The position numbers were made by a program, and so were the translations under genes. This document shows, one piece after another, positions 35,690-44,325 of a stretch of 64,000 nt of DNA (position 1 is the stretch's first letter; each line of letters starts with the position of its first letter). The DNA is from CBDFGK01 sp965247075 (GTDB lineage: Bacteria; Pseudomonadota; Gammaproteobacteria; Pseudomonadales; Halieaceae). The notes beneath the pieces are model-generated. The model searched no databases and was not told where the DNA came from. It saw only the letters and a program-made list of their open reading frames with translations. The stretch lies in the NCBI GenBank assembly GCA_965247075.1, contig CBDFGK010000001.1, positions 1 through 64,000 of the forward strand, read 5' to 3'.

Positions 35690-36760
35690 CTATAGCTGCA
35701 CATTTTCGTCGATGACAATTTCGACGTTGCGAAATAGTTTATTCTGGCCGACGGTTACTATTTGTGTGCCCGCTTTCAGCCCAGAGAGAATCGCAGTGCG
35801 ACCGCCGCGAACTTCGCCCACCGTTACAATCTGCGACACGGCGGTGAGTCCGCCGCCTTCGCGCGCTTGCACCACGTGCACGATATTGCCCTGCAGGGAG
35901 TATGTGATCGCCGTTTGTGGCACCGTAATCACGGCGATTCGCTGGTCGAGGTCGATGCGCAGTATGGCAAACATGCCCGGCAACAGACCCTCGGTTTCCT
36001 TTAGTTTGGCGCGTACCAGCAGGCTGCGCGTGCCGGTATCTACCCGACTGTCGAGTGCCGCCAGTTCTGCGTTGAAGTGACGCTCCGGAAAGGCATTAAC
36101 CTGTAAGTTAATGCCCAGGCCCTTGCGAAGCTGCGGGGCGTGGTGCGCGGGCAGGGTAAAATCGATTTCGAGTTCTGAGTTGTCTTGCAGGGTGGCGATA
36201 ACCGTGCCGGGAGAAACATAGTCGCCCAGGTCAACCTGCCGGATGCCGAGCGCGCCATCGAAGGGCGCGTGTATACGTTTGTTTCTCAATTCGGCCTCAG
36301 TCTCGGCCAACTGCGCCCTGGCGCGTGCCAGGTCGGCCCGCGATTGATCGTACTGGGATTGGGGTATGGAATTTTGCTTGATCAACTTGCTGTCGCGCTC
36401 AAACAGGATTTCCGCCAATTCAAGCGTGGCGATGTTATTTTGCCGACTGGCCTGTTCAATCTCATCGTTGAGCACTATGAGCAACTGACCGGCCACAGTG
36501 CGCTGCCCGGAATCAAAGTTGATGGCGGTAATCTCGCCGCTGGTCTCGGAGGTCAACTCGATGCCACGCACGGCCTTGATCGTGCCAACCGCTTCCAGGT
36601 ACTGGTCCCAGCGGTCCGCCTCTGAAATGGAGGTGGCAATGGTTACCGGTGGGGGTGAAAAATCGGTTGCGGCCAGTGTCGAGTATCGGATATACAGATA
36701 GCCGGCGATTGAACCAAAGATTGCCAGCAGCAGGCCGATAACGATTAAATAGGCGCGCAC
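35690..36760 (-). CDS. RND efflux periplasmic adaptor (membrane fusion protein)
   Basis: A 356-residue adaptor. An N-terminal anchor (LIVIGLLLAIFGSIAGYLYI) precedes the first lipoyl half (VRGIELTSETSGEI), a coiled-coil hairpin (about 100-165, including SQYDQSRADLARARAQLAET), the second lipoyl half (IHAPFDGALGIRQVDLGDYV) and the beta-barrel domains. It links the inner-membrane pump to an outer-membrane channel. First gene of a two-gene operon with the permease. Confidence 0.95.
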   Translation of the reverse strand: MRAYLIVIGLLLAIFGSIAGYLYIRYSTLAATDFSPPPVTIATSISEADRWDQYLEAVGTIKAVRGIELTSETSGEITAINFDSGQRTVAGQLLIVLNDEIEQASRQNNIATLELAEILFERDSKLIKQNSIPQSQYDQSRADLARARAQLAETEAELRNKRIHAPFDGALGIRQVDLGDYVSPGTVIATLQDNSELEIDFTLPAHHAPQLRKGLGINLQVNAFPERHFNAELAALDSRVDTGTRSLLVRAKLKETEGLLPGMFAILRIDLDQRIAVITVPQTAITYSLQGNIVHVVQAREGGGLTAVSQIVTVGEVRGGRTAILSGLKAGTQIVTVGQNKLFRNVEIVIDENVQL

Positions 36761-36827
36761 GTTTTTTCCTTGTGTCTGGGCACTTTCAGTGAACAGGCTT
36801 TATACCACATACCACGGATAGATCAGC

Positions 36828-37622
36828 ATGAGTATTTTTGACAGGTTTAGATTGGATGGCAAGGTGGCACTGATCACCGGCGCCGGCAAGGGTATAGGTG
36901 CAGGTATTGCCCGTGCCTATGCAGAAGCCGGTGCCGATGTGGTGCTGGCTGCTCGCACCGAGGCGGACCTGTTAGCGGTGGCCGCAGCGGTGGAAGCCTT
37001 GGGCCGCAGGGCACTGGTTGTCCCCACTGATGTGATGGAGGCCGATCAGCTACAAAATGTGGTTGATAAGACTATTGAGGTGTTTGGCGGTATCGATATC
37101 CTCGTTAATAATGCCGGCGGCTTTCCCCCCAAGCCAGCCCTGGACACGCCCACCTCGCAGTTTGACTACGCCATGCGCTTTAACGTCAGTACCGCTTACA
37201 CCTTGACTACCCTGTGTGCGCGACAACTGGCGGAGCGAGATGGGAACGTGGTGAATATCTCCTCTATTGCCGGTGAAAAGCCCACTCCGTGCTTTTCGGC
37301 CTACGGTACTGCCAAGGGCGCCCTGTCTTTGTTAACCAAAGAATTTGCCCAGGAATTTGCCCCCAAAATCCGCGTCAATGCCATCGCAGTGGGATCTACC
37401 CGTACCGATGCGCTCAATACAGTGCTTAACGATGAAATCGAGGCCGCGATGGTGCGAATGACGCCCATGGCGCGCCTGGGAGAAGTTGAAGATATCGCCC
37501 TGGGCGCGCTGTACCTGGCGTCCCCTGCCGGCAGCTATGTAACGGGCGAAATCCTGGCTATCAATGGTGGCCTCGAACGGCTCAATATGGAGATGCCCCG
37601 CGCCTTTGGCGGGGTAGGCTGA
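36828..37622 (+). CDS. SDR family oxidoreductase
   Basis: A 264-residue classical SDR. LITGAGKGIGAGIARAYAEA holds the NAD(P) motif, ILVNNAGG the structural Asn motif, and SAYGTAKGAL the catalytic Tyr/Lys. Overall similarity is to glucose/7-alpha-hydroxysteroid dehydrogenase-type enzymes. The substrate is unknown. It diverges from the RND operon; downstream is the patatin gene after 90 bases. Confidence 0.9.
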   Translation: MSIFDRFRLDGKVALITGAGKGIGAGIARAYAEAGADVVLAARTEADLLAVAAAVEALGRRALVVPTDVMEADQLQNVVDKTIEVFGGIDILVNNAGGFPPKPALDTPTSQFDYAMRFNVSTAYTLTTLCARQLAERDGNVVNISSIAGEKPTPCFSAYGTAKGALSLLTKEFAQEFAPKIRVNAIAVGSTRTDALNTVLNDEIEAAMVRMTPMARLGEVEDIALGALYLASPAGSYVTGEILAINGGLERLNMEMPRAFGGVG

Positions 37623-37712
37623 AGAGGGCGCTGAAAACTTGATCCTGGCTATGTCCTGCTCTTACACAATGGGATAAGCTGGCAGTGTAAACATCACTTT
37701 AGGAGTATTCTG

Positions 37713-39284
37713 GTGTTAAAAAACCGGCGACTGAAGAAACTTGAGCGAGAGATGAATCGGGCGGAGAGCTATGCCCAGTGGTATGAGCGGGCCGAGGCGC
37801 ACGACGAAGCCAGTGGCATGTTGCGTTGGCGCCAGGTTGATCAGACCAACCTCTATGATTATGCCTCCATACGCCGCCGCGTAGATCGCCTGCGCAGCCT
37901 GCGAGCCAGGGGCGATGATGTGGGCCTGTTGTTCACCCTCAATGAGGGCATTCACGGCAATATGGGTGGCATGGGCAGCAGTAAATTGCACCAGCAGGCC
38001 CACGCCGGCACCAAACTGCTGATTGAAGACTATGTCGATGAAATCGTCGACGCGCTGCGGTACTTGGCCGAGCTGAAATCAGACCATATTTCGGTGGCGG
38101 ACAAATTGGACTTTTTTTACCGGGCCAATCACTGCTATGGGCGTTCGGCCTTAATGCTCAGTGGCGGCGGTGTTTTGGGTTTTTACCATCTGGGTGTGGT
38201 CAAGACCCTGCTGGATAACAAACTGTTACCCCGGGTTATTTCCGGTTCCAGTGCGGGATCGATGATTGCCGGAGTGCTGGGAACCCACACGGATGAGGAA
38301 CTGGTGCAGTTTTATGACCCCAGCCACGTGCATTTTGAGGCCGAGAAAGAAGCGACGGTGTTTGATCGAATGTTTTTTGGCAAGCACCCCGGCATGGATG
38401 TGCACGACGTGCAGGCCGTGGTGGAGCGCCTAGTGCCGGACATGACTTTTCAGGAGGCCTACCAAAAAACCGGCCGCCAGATCAGCATCACGGTAGCCCC
38501 GGCAGAACCCCAGCAAACCTCACGTCTATTGAACGCTATCACCTCGCCGAATGTCTATTTGCGCAGTGCCATCATGGCTTCCTGTGCTGTGCCGGGGGTG
38601 TTTCCGCCGGTGATGCTCAGCGCCAGGAATGTTTATGGTGATTTGCAACCCTACCTGCCAACACGCAAATGGGTAGACGGTTCAATCAGTGATGATTTGC
38701 CGGCTAAGCGCCTGGGGCGTTTGTATAGCACCAATCACTCTATCGTCAGTATGGTCAATCCCATTGTATTGCCATTCCTGCACAATGGGCTGGGCGGTAG
38801 CCGTCTGTTAACCGCCGGAGGTAAGCTCGGCATCGAAGTCACCCGTGAGGCCCTCAACGTCTACCGCCGGCAGGCGCACAAGTACGGCGCTGACTGGCTA
38901 CGCCTGAATTGGCTGGTAAATACGATACACAGCTTGCTGGATCAGAATTACAGCGGCGATATTAATATAGTGCCGCGCTTTCGCTGGTACAGCCCCACCA
39001 AGATCCTCTCGCATATCACTGAAGAAGAAATGATGCTGTTGATGAAAGAGGGTGAGGCTGCGACCTGGCCCGAATTGCGGGCTATAGACGTCTGCACCAA
39101 AATCAGCCGGGCGCTGGATGATATTCTTGAGTACTTTGAACGCGGCGACCTCAAGCCAATACGCGCCGCCAGGCGCCGCCCCAGGCGGCCTGCCGTTAAA
39201 AAGGCCGCTGCCAGTAAAAAGGCAAAACCTGTAAAAAAGCCTGATGTGGAGCTTGCCGCTGCGGTTTCTACCAAGGCGGCCTGA
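37713..39284 (+). CDS. patatin-like phospholipase with DUF3336 N-terminus
   Basis: A 523-residue lipid acyl hydrolase. The first 130 residues form the DUF3336 helical region, then LMLSGGGVLGFYHLGVVK is the oxyanion loop, VISGSSAGSMIAG the nucleophile elbow (GxSxG Ser) and WVDGSISDDLP the catalytic Asp of the Ser-Asp dyad. The C-terminal 40 residues are a Lys/Arg/Ala/Pro tail. TAGGAG at 37700-37705 precedes the GTG start at 37713. This type acts on triacylglycerol or phospholipid. Confidence 0.93.
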   Translation: MLKNRRLKKLEREMNRAESYAQWYERAEAHDEASGMLRWRQVDQTNLYDYASIRRRVDRLRSLRARGDDVGLLFTLNEGIHGNMGGMGSSKLHQQAHAGTKLLIEDYVDEIVDALRYLAELKSDHISVADKLDFFYRANHCYGRSALMLSGGGVLGFYHLGVVKTLLDNKLLPRVISGSSAGSMIAGVLGTHTDEELVQFYDPSHVHFEAEKEATVFDRMFFGKHPGMDVHDVQAVVERLVPDMTFQEAYQKTGRQISITVAPAEPQQTSRLLNAITSPNVYLRSAIMASCAVPGVFPPVMLSARNVYGDLQPYLPTRKWVDGSISDDLPAKRLGRLYSTNHSIVSMVNPIVLPFLHNGLGGSRLLTAGGKLGIEVTREALNVYRRQAHKYGADWLRLNWLVNTIHSLLDQNYSGDINIVPRFRWYSPTKILSHITEEEMMLLMKEGEAATWPELRAIDVCTKISRALDDILEYFERGDLKPIRAARRRPRRPAVKKAAASKKAKPVKKPDVELAAAVSTKAA

Positions 39285-39755
39285 TTATCTGTCCCGGCCA
39301 CCGGCTTCGCCATATACCGCCTCGGCGAGCCCAGTGCGGAGGACGTTCGCGTATAGGAGCGAATTCATAGTTTCTAGGTTGCTAGTGTTCTCCTTATCAA
39401 CCAGGTCGATAACGTACTCTAAAGGAGTGCCCTCGTACTGATGTGCGGAATGCTCCACAAAACGATCGTACTTCTGATGAAGACTTGCAACTAACGTCCT
39501 GAGGGAAACATGTCTCGATTGAATTGAGGCAGATTTCGCTTCGAATTGACGCAAGGCAGTTTGCAACTTCCGTCGGTTAGAGAGAACTCGCGCATTGTGA
39601 TTCCGCACCTCTTGATTGTGCTTATTGATGGCGCGATTCACATTCTGATTCTGCGTTCTAACGGCTTGGTTATACCGATTAATAGCGTTGCGTTTTTTTT
39701 GCTGAATTTGGCGCAGCTGGCTACGCAATTGAGCTGACGAGACTCGTCTGACCAT
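39285..39755 (-). CDS. coiled-coil protein of the accessory island, function unknown
   Basis: A 156-residue protein. Residues 1-95 are highly basic and Asn/Gln/Arg rich (LRSQLRQIQQKKRNAINRYN) and predicted by eye to be one long helix or coiled coil. The C-terminal part is acidic and mixed (YVIDLVDKENTSNLETMNSL). GGAGG precedes the ATG with good spacing. It follows a small basic protein gene by 38 bases and ends next to the patatin stop codon, marking the left edge of the island. No family recognised. Confidence 0.65.
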   Translation of the reverse strand: MVRRVSSAQLRSQLRQIQQKKRNAINRYNQAVRTQNQNVNRAINKHNQEVRNHNARVLSNRRKLQTALRQFEAKSASIQSRHVSLRTLVASLHQKYDRFVEHSAHQYEGTPLEYVIDLVDKENTSNLETMNSLLYANVLRTGLAEAVYGEAGGRDR

Positions 39756-39793
39756 GGCGATTGCCCTCCAGTTAGTGGAAAACGAGCGCGTAG

Positions 39794-39946
39794 CTAACGC
39801 TGTTTGCTACGCCCTGCGTCCCCGCGGCAGGGATTGGGGATGGACTCTTTTTGTGTTCTAGACGGGTAACGCTTTGCATAACTCTCCGTGACGAATTTTC
39901 CTGTTACTGAGCTCCGGCGTCCGGTGTAACTTTTTTTGCTAGGCAT
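39794..39946 (-). CDS. 50-residue basic small protein
   Basis: A short gene with the strong ribosome site GCGGAGGATTGAAAA before the ATG at 39946. The product starts MPSKKSYTGRRSSVTGKFVT and continues ESYAKRYPSRTQKES. The pattern SVTG(K/R)FVTxxYAxxxP resembles very small proteins I have seen beside toxin-antitoxin and accessory loci, but I cannot name the family. It heads the minus-strand operon of the island, divergent from the nucleotidyltransferase/ImmA operon. Confidence 0.65.
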   Translation of the reverse strand: MPSKKSYTGRRSSVTGKFVTESYAKRYPSRTQKESIPNPCRGDAGRSKQR

Positions 39947-39963
39947 TTTTCAATCCTCCGCTT

Positions 39964-39993
39964 TAGACAATCAGTATCTATATATAGTGTCTA
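39964..39993. repeat. inverted repeat in the divergent promoter region
   Basis: TAGACA (39964-39969) and TGTCTA (39988-39993) flank 18 bases containing the palindrome CTATATATAG; a similar block ACTATAAATAGTG occurs again near 40009-40021. Likely operator or promoter sequence for the minus-strand operon. About 360 bases between the flanking long genes are AT rich and hold the small gene and both promoters. Confidence 0.45.
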
Positions 39994-40078
39994 ATCAAGC
40001 TAAAATATACTATAAATAGTGTTATGAGCCGATTTGTGCTGGGTTTATAAAGAAGTGTGAATTAACATGTCGACTCTC

Positions 40079-40113
40079 TTGACATTAATCTAACACAATA
40101 TTATTGTTGTGTT
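40079..40113 (+). promoter_or_regulatory. sigma70-type promoter with overlapping operator-like palindrome
   Basis: TTGACA (40079-40084) and TATTGT (40102-40107) are 17 bases apart. Arms AACACAA (40092-40098) and TTGTGTT (40107-40113) form a palindrome over the -10 region. Transcription would start about 7 bases after the -10, at or next to the ATG at 40115, so the first gene may be leaderless. The XRE-ImmA protein encoded downstream is the obvious candidate repressor. Confidence 0.6.
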
Positions 40114-40114
40114 T

Positions 40115-40594
40115 ATGATTCCCGTACTCGTTAATATTACAGGCGCACCCTGGAAAGTCCTTCCTCCTGGCGTGCATTTCGCAACCTTGGGAGAAGTAGG
40201 AAATATCTACGGCCACAACGCTACGCGCAGGTGGCAGTTCGATGGGCTTTTGGAGGCCTGCGCGGAGCTCCAACAAGCGGGCTGTGGCACTCTCTACTTA
40301 GACGGGAGTTTCGTAACAGGCAAACCAAGACCTGGAGATTATGATGCTTGCTGGGACCCTAATGGAGTGTCAGATGGACTTCTTCACCCGGTGTTTCTCG
40401 TATTCGACAATAAGCGAGAGGCACAAAAGAGGGAGTTCTTGGGTGAGTTTTTCCCCTTTGGGCTCCCTGCTAAACCCGGGATGTCATTTTTAGATTTTTT
40501 CCAGAAAGACCGTTACTCGGGAGAGGCAAAGGGGATCATAGCGATTGATTTAAATACTGAGACGTTTGGCAAGGCAACAGGAGTCCAGTCATGA
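40115..40594 (+). CDS. DUF6932-like nucleotidyltransferase-fold protein
   Basis: A 159-residue protein. LYLDGSFVTGKPRPGDYDAC at about 60-79 is the GSx...DxD signature of the minimal nucleotidyltransferase fold (Ser 65, Asp 75, Asp 77), seen in DUF6932 proteins that sit next to XRE/ImmA genes. It could modify a target such as tRNA or a protein, as AbiEii or MNT-type toxins do. The second gene overlaps its end by 4 bases (ATGA). No Shine-Dalgarno is seen before the ATG, fitting a leaderless message. Family name is from memory. Confidence 0.65.
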   Translation: MIPVLVNITGAPWKVLPPGVHFATLGEVGNIYGHNATRRWQFDGLLEACAELQQAGCGTLYLDGSFVTGKPRPGDYDACWDPNGVSDGLLHPVFLVFDNKREAQKREFLGEFFPFGLPAKPGMSFLDFFQKDRYSGEAKGIIAIDLNTETFGKATGVQS

Positions 40595-41853
40595 TTTACA
40601 ATGAGAGGCAGTATAAGATCACAGGCAGAGAGATCGAAAACCTGAATGCTTCGCTAGAAGCACTGCAAGAAACTGACCAACCTGATTGGCTAAAGAAAGC
40701 TCAACTTGAGGCGGTTAAAAGCCAAGTGTCAGAGCTAGCAGCCCAAGTTTTAGAGTATGAGCTAATCAAGGAAGGGCGAGTTCAGTTTACAGAGTGTTCT
40801 GATCTAACTCTGTTGCCCAAGATTCTGGTTCAATCACGAATTGCCCGAGGGCTGTCGCAAAAAGAGTTAGGTGAAAGCCTAGATCTGACCGCACAGCAGA
40901 TTCAAAGATATGAGGCGAGCCACTACATGGGAGCAAGCCTTTCACGTCTTATCGATATTGCTCAGATTCTGGGGGTTACTCTCAAGGAGGCTTGGGGTGG
41001 AGAGAGAGGGGCAGAAGGTGCGGTCTTTGTTTGGCAGGAGCCTGATGCCGTGAACTGGGGTGCCTTTCCCGTGAAGGAGATGACGAAACGGGGATGGCTG
41101 GATTTTGATCACGGGCAAGCACCGGGTGATGCTGTTAGAAATTACTACATGGAAGCTGCGGGAGAGCAGTTTGCAACGGCACTTCATCGGAAAAAGTTCC
41201 ACGGTGCAAATAAACCCAATGAATACTCATTGCTTGCATGGCAGGCGCGAATCCTCGAAATAGCTCGACACGAAGTTGCGTCGGGTATGATCGGTGGGTA
41301 TGAGGACAGAGACGACTGGGTATCGGAACTGGTATCGCTGTCTACAAGTGAAGAAGGACCACTTCTCGTAAAGGGTTTGCTGGCTGAGAGAGGCATTGTT
41401 TTGGTAATTGAGGAACATCTTTCTGGCACCTACCTTGATGGCGCTGCAATGCTGCTTGATACCGGCAATCCTGTTATTGGCCTTACTCTCAGGTATGACC
41501 GTTTGGATAGTTTCTGGTTTGTCTTGTTTCATGAATTGGGCCACGTGTTTCTTCATCTTTTTGAGTCATTGGAAATGGATTTTTTCGACGAGGAGGGTGG
41601 AGAGAACATGGATGTTATCGAACGCGAGGCAGATGAGTTTGCTCTAAATGAGTTGATCCCATCGGAAGACTGGAACCAGTGTATATCCAGGTTTTCGATA
41701 TCAGAGGAGTCGGTTCTAATTGATGCAGAAAATCTCAATATCCATCCGGCAATAATTGCTGGGAGAATTCGCAAGGAATCCAATAACTTCACAGTTCTCA
41801 GTGGTTTAGTGGGGCAGGGAGCTGTCCGAGCATCGTTTGGTGACTCCAAATGA
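40591..41853 (+). CDS. XRE HTH plus ImmA/IrrE metallopeptidase fusion
   Basis: A 420-residue two-domain protein. Residues 75-135 contain a helix-turn-helix (ARGLSQKELGESLDLTAQQI, then QRYEAS). Residues 250-360 are an ImmA/IrrE peptidase with FVLFHELGHVFLHL (His 314, Glu 315, His 318) and a downstream EREADEFA acid ligand. Such proteins act as repressors that are cut or cut partners on damage or infection. The 70-residue N-terminal helical part (NERQYKITGREIENLNASLE) is typical of antitoxin-type XRE proteins. Overlaps by 4 bases with both neighbours, so translation is coupled. Confidence 0.88.
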   Translation: MIYNERQYKITGREIENLNASLEALQETDQPDWLKKAQLEAVKSQVSELAAQVLEYELIKEGRVQFTECSDLTLLPKILVQSRIARGLSQKELGESLDLTAQQIQRYEASHYMGASLSRLIDIAQILGVTLKEAWGGERGAEGAVFVWQEPDAVNWGAFPVKEMTKRGWLDFDHGQAPGDAVRNYYMEAAGEQFATALHRKKFHGANKPNEYSLLAWQARILEIARHEVASGMIGGYEDRDDWVSELVSLSTSEEGPLLVKGLLAERGIVLVIEEHLSGTYLDGAAMLLDTGNPVIGLTLRYDRLDSFWFVLFHELGHVFLHLFESLEMDFFDEEGGENMDVIEREADEFALNELIPSEDWNQCISRFSISEESVLIDAENLNIHPAIIAGRIRKESNNFTVLSGLVGQGAVRASFGDSK

Positions 41854-42926
41854 AAATTGATTTCAAAACTTATGTGCCAATTCTTAAATGGAGAATGGGC
41901 GAATATCAGGCTCTACATCGATTGAGTGACAGAGCTAAGGAAGCAATCATCCCCTTATTACTTATTCCTCCAATCGAGTATGATTTTGAAGAAGAGAGAA
42001 TGAAGAGGACTGTCGATGAACACATTCTTCCTTTTCCTAAGAAGTATGATGACAAGTGGGGAAAAGGAAAAGCGCTGATTGATATTCATGAGAGCCTCGA
42101 TCTCGCATCTGTGGAGGGTGGGAGATTTGCTCTGGAACACGTTTTCGATGATCTAAGAATGCGAGAATGTGCTGCTATTCCAGTCGCACGCATGTCTCGG
42201 ACCAAAGCCTACACGAATCAAGTACAGCGTATTGCCGAAGTGGACGAGCGGGGTGTATGTTTAAGAGTTGGCCTTACTGAACTGATGCGGCCAGACTTTA
42301 ACAGTCGCTTGAAAGATATCTGCATGGAACTAGGGGTTGAATTATCCGAGATTGATCTTGTGCTGGACCTGGGCGAACCAGAGAATTTCGAGCCCATAGA
42401 CGTCTTCGCTAAATTAATCCTCGGGAGGATGAGGAGCATAAATGGTTTGGACGACTTTCGGTCACTCGTGGTTGCAGGGATGTCTCTAAAGCTTTCGGAA
42501 GTGAAAAAGCCTGGAGGTGAAGTCCCTCGATTAGAATGGGCGTTGTATAAGGCAATGCTTAAAGTGCTAGGGGAGACCCGAGTACCCAGCTATGGAGATT
42601 ATACGGTAGAAACGCCTAAGTTTTCAGAAATGGATATGCGCCTTCTAAACCCAGCCGGAAAAATTGTGTATACCTGTGACGACACGTGGCTAATTCCGAA
42701 GGGAGGATCTTTTCGACGCGACAACAGCCAAATGACTGGGCATTGTGCAGAGATTATAAAATCCGGTCACTACCTGGATATAAGCTTTTCCTTCGGCGAT
42801 AAAAGGATTAATGACACCGGCAATGGTACAGCAAGTTGTGGAAACCAAACTACATGGAAGCAGGTAGCAGTGAACCATCATATTGAGAAAGTTGTAGACC
42901 AACTCGCCAATTATCCCGTCGCATAA
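41850..42926 (+). CDS. Beta-family protein (PF14350-like)
   Basis: A 358-residue protein starting FKTYVPILKWRMGEYQALHR, then IIPLLLIPP, GKALIDIH and IPVARMSR, the layout of the Beta-protein family found in phage and defence contexts. These have a barrel-like N-terminal half of unknown activity. The C-terminal third, with WLIPKGGSFRRDNSQMTGHC, is also family-like. It overlaps the XRE-ImmA gene (ATGA), and its 3' end overlaps the convergent sce7726-like gene by 77 bases. Confidence 0.75.
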   Translation: MKIDFKTYVPILKWRMGEYQALHRLSDRAKEAIIPLLLIPPIEYDFEEERMKRTVDEHILPFPKKYDDKWGKGKALIDIHESLDLASVEGGRFALEHVFDDLRMRECAAIPVARMSRTKAYTNQVQRIAEVDERGVCLRVGLTELMRPDFNSRLKDICMELGVELSEIDLVLDLGEPENFEPIDVFAKLILGRMRSINGLDDFRSLVVAGMSLKLSEVKKPGGEVPRLEWALYKAMLKVLGETRVPSYGDYTVETPKFSEMDMRLLNPAGKIVYTCDDTWLIPKGGSFRRDNSQMTGHCAEIIKSGHYLDISFSFGDKRINDTGNGTASCGNQTTWKQVAVNHHIEKVVDQLANYPVA

Positions 42927-43485
42927 GAAACTTCTTGATGTAGCCCGATAGCTCTCTGTGAGATATCAGTTCTGAGAGATTCTCGTACAGAGTCCGTTTA
43001 GAGCCCTTGAGTTTGTCTTTGCTAGCGCCTAGCTCACTGAGTAAGTCTACAGCCTCCTTACGCCAGAGAAGATGAGCCATAGAGTTAAACTCAACTTCCG
43101 GGTTGAGTTTTGGAGATCTCAACGTCGTAAAATTTACTGCTCCTTTAGAACCCTTTTTAGCAAGAATTAAGCCGCACCAGCTGGGCGCGTTGTCCATCAG
43201 AACATCAATATGGTTAGGAGCAGAGACAATAGTTATTTTCTCAAGGCTCTTTTTGTATTCGGCGAATTGTTGGGGAAGCCGTGTCAAAGTATCTTTGGAA
43301 CTCTTAATCTCATAACCATGGATAAATCCGTTTAGAACGGCAATATCAATCCGCTGCCTACCATGTGCAAGCCCTAGTTCGTTTATGACCATCGCTTTGG
43401 GGTTACAATGGTATCTCTTCAGAATCTTCCTATGGAGAGCATCCCTGATCTCCTGGTCGGATGATTCCTGAGCTGATAATCGCAT
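42850..43485 (-). CDS. sce7726-like protein, probable PD-(D/E)XK nuclease fold
   Basis: A 211-residue protein. VINELGLAHGRQRIDIAVLN and GFIHGYEIKSSKDTLTRLP near residues 33-71 match the sce7726 family, and RIDIAV...GYEIKS has the Asp 47 / Glu 59-x-Lys 61 spacing of a PD-(D/E)XK nuclease core. The C-terminal 90 residues are a Lys/Ser/Leu helical region. sce7726 genes are often next to Beta/sce7725-like genes, as here. It is convergent with the Beta gene with overlapping 3' ends. Confidence 0.75.
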   Translation of the reverse strand: MRLSAQESSDQEIRDALHRKILKRYHCNPKAMVINELGLAHGRQRIDIAVLNGFIHGYEIKSSKDTLTRLPQQFAEYKKSLEKITIVSAPNHIDVLMDNAPSWCGLILAKKGSKGAVNFTTLRSPKLNPEVEFNSMAHLLWRKEAVDLLSELGASKDKLKGSKRTLYENLSELISHRELSGYIKKFLMRRDNWRVGLQLSQYDGSLLPASM

Positions 43486-43937
43486 AGCGCTAAACTCTCA
43501 CCTGTTGAATCCTATACATCTTCGCCGATCTTCATTGCCACGCAGAATATCCGCAATAAATTGCTCGGATTCAAGTTAAACTTTCTGTACTAAATCGCAC
43601 TTTCGGGTTTCCTGGGGGAGGGCGGCAATATAGGTCTTCAGGTGCCCCCATGTTTCTTGGTCGAGAAATCGTTCCTGGACGGTTGCTCCTGGCGAGGATT
43701 TTCAATTACCAGTGGCGCATCGACGGTAGCTGGTGCCCATCCATAAATGGATGTTTTTTTAAAAAACACCCTGTTCCAGCCACAGGGTTCCGGTTCACAA
43801 CTCTACCGGCTTATAAGTGGCCATACATTGACCGGGATGGTCACCTTATGACCCATTACCCCGATTTTATGCCACAGATTACTGCTGCACAGCCCATAAG
43901 AGTACAGATATTGGGTTATCTGGGCCAACCCTTGTGT
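43486..43937. other. right flank of the island, no intact gene
   Basis: Holds the sce7726 promoter region, a terminator-like hairpin (listed separately) and scraps of protein-like sequence on the minus strand (TWGHLKTYIAALPQETRK followed by a stop). I recognise no family. Sequence next to transposase fossils, so probably integration debris. Confidence 0.45.
43738..43760 (+). terminator. terminator-like perfect hairpin
   Basis: CATCCAT-AA-ATGGATG at 43738-43753 is followed directly by T7 and then A6. The short stem is AT rich but the U tract is strong. No intact plus-strand gene precedes it. Confidence 0.5.
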
Positions 43938-44290
43938 TTACCCGGAATCGAGCCGCGCCAAACGCACCAGGTTGTAGCTCAGAACCGAAGACCAGACATA
44001 AGCCTTGCAGCCATCAAACCCTTTCCAGTTTGCCTTCGTTGCACCAAAGGCTCGTTTTAGTTCTGAGATATTTCCTTCTACCCCCGCCCGAAAATTGCGC
44101 AATTGAGTAAACGTTTTCGATGTAACGCCCATGGCGTGAAGCGACAAACCGACCGGCTTATGGAAGACCACACGCTTAACACCCAGCCCCCTTCCTTGTG
44201 TCACATTTTCCTGGCTGGCATAGCCACCGTCAGCCACGACCGAATGCGGTAGGCGGTGCAGCTTCGACCGATGAAAATATAGCACTGGCA
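43938..44290 (-). mobile_element. ISNCY-type transposase, C-terminal remnant
   Basis: The frame ending at 43938 contains SVVADGGYASQENVTQG, then FRAGVEGNISELKRAFGATK and FDGCKAYVWSSVLSYNL, the DDE-domain end of ISNCY-family transposases. The N-terminal two thirds are missing and the 5' side runs into another transposase fossil. Inactive. Confidence 0.75.
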
Positions 44291-44325
44291 TCAACAAACT
44301 GCTTGATCCTGCCCACCAACAGTGG

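Noticed and set aside
40591..41853. Reading the XRE-ImmA gene as a plain prophage repressor
   Set aside because: No phage structural, integrase or lysis genes lie nearby, and the coupling to a nucleotidyltransferase and Beta gene points to a stand-alone accessory system.
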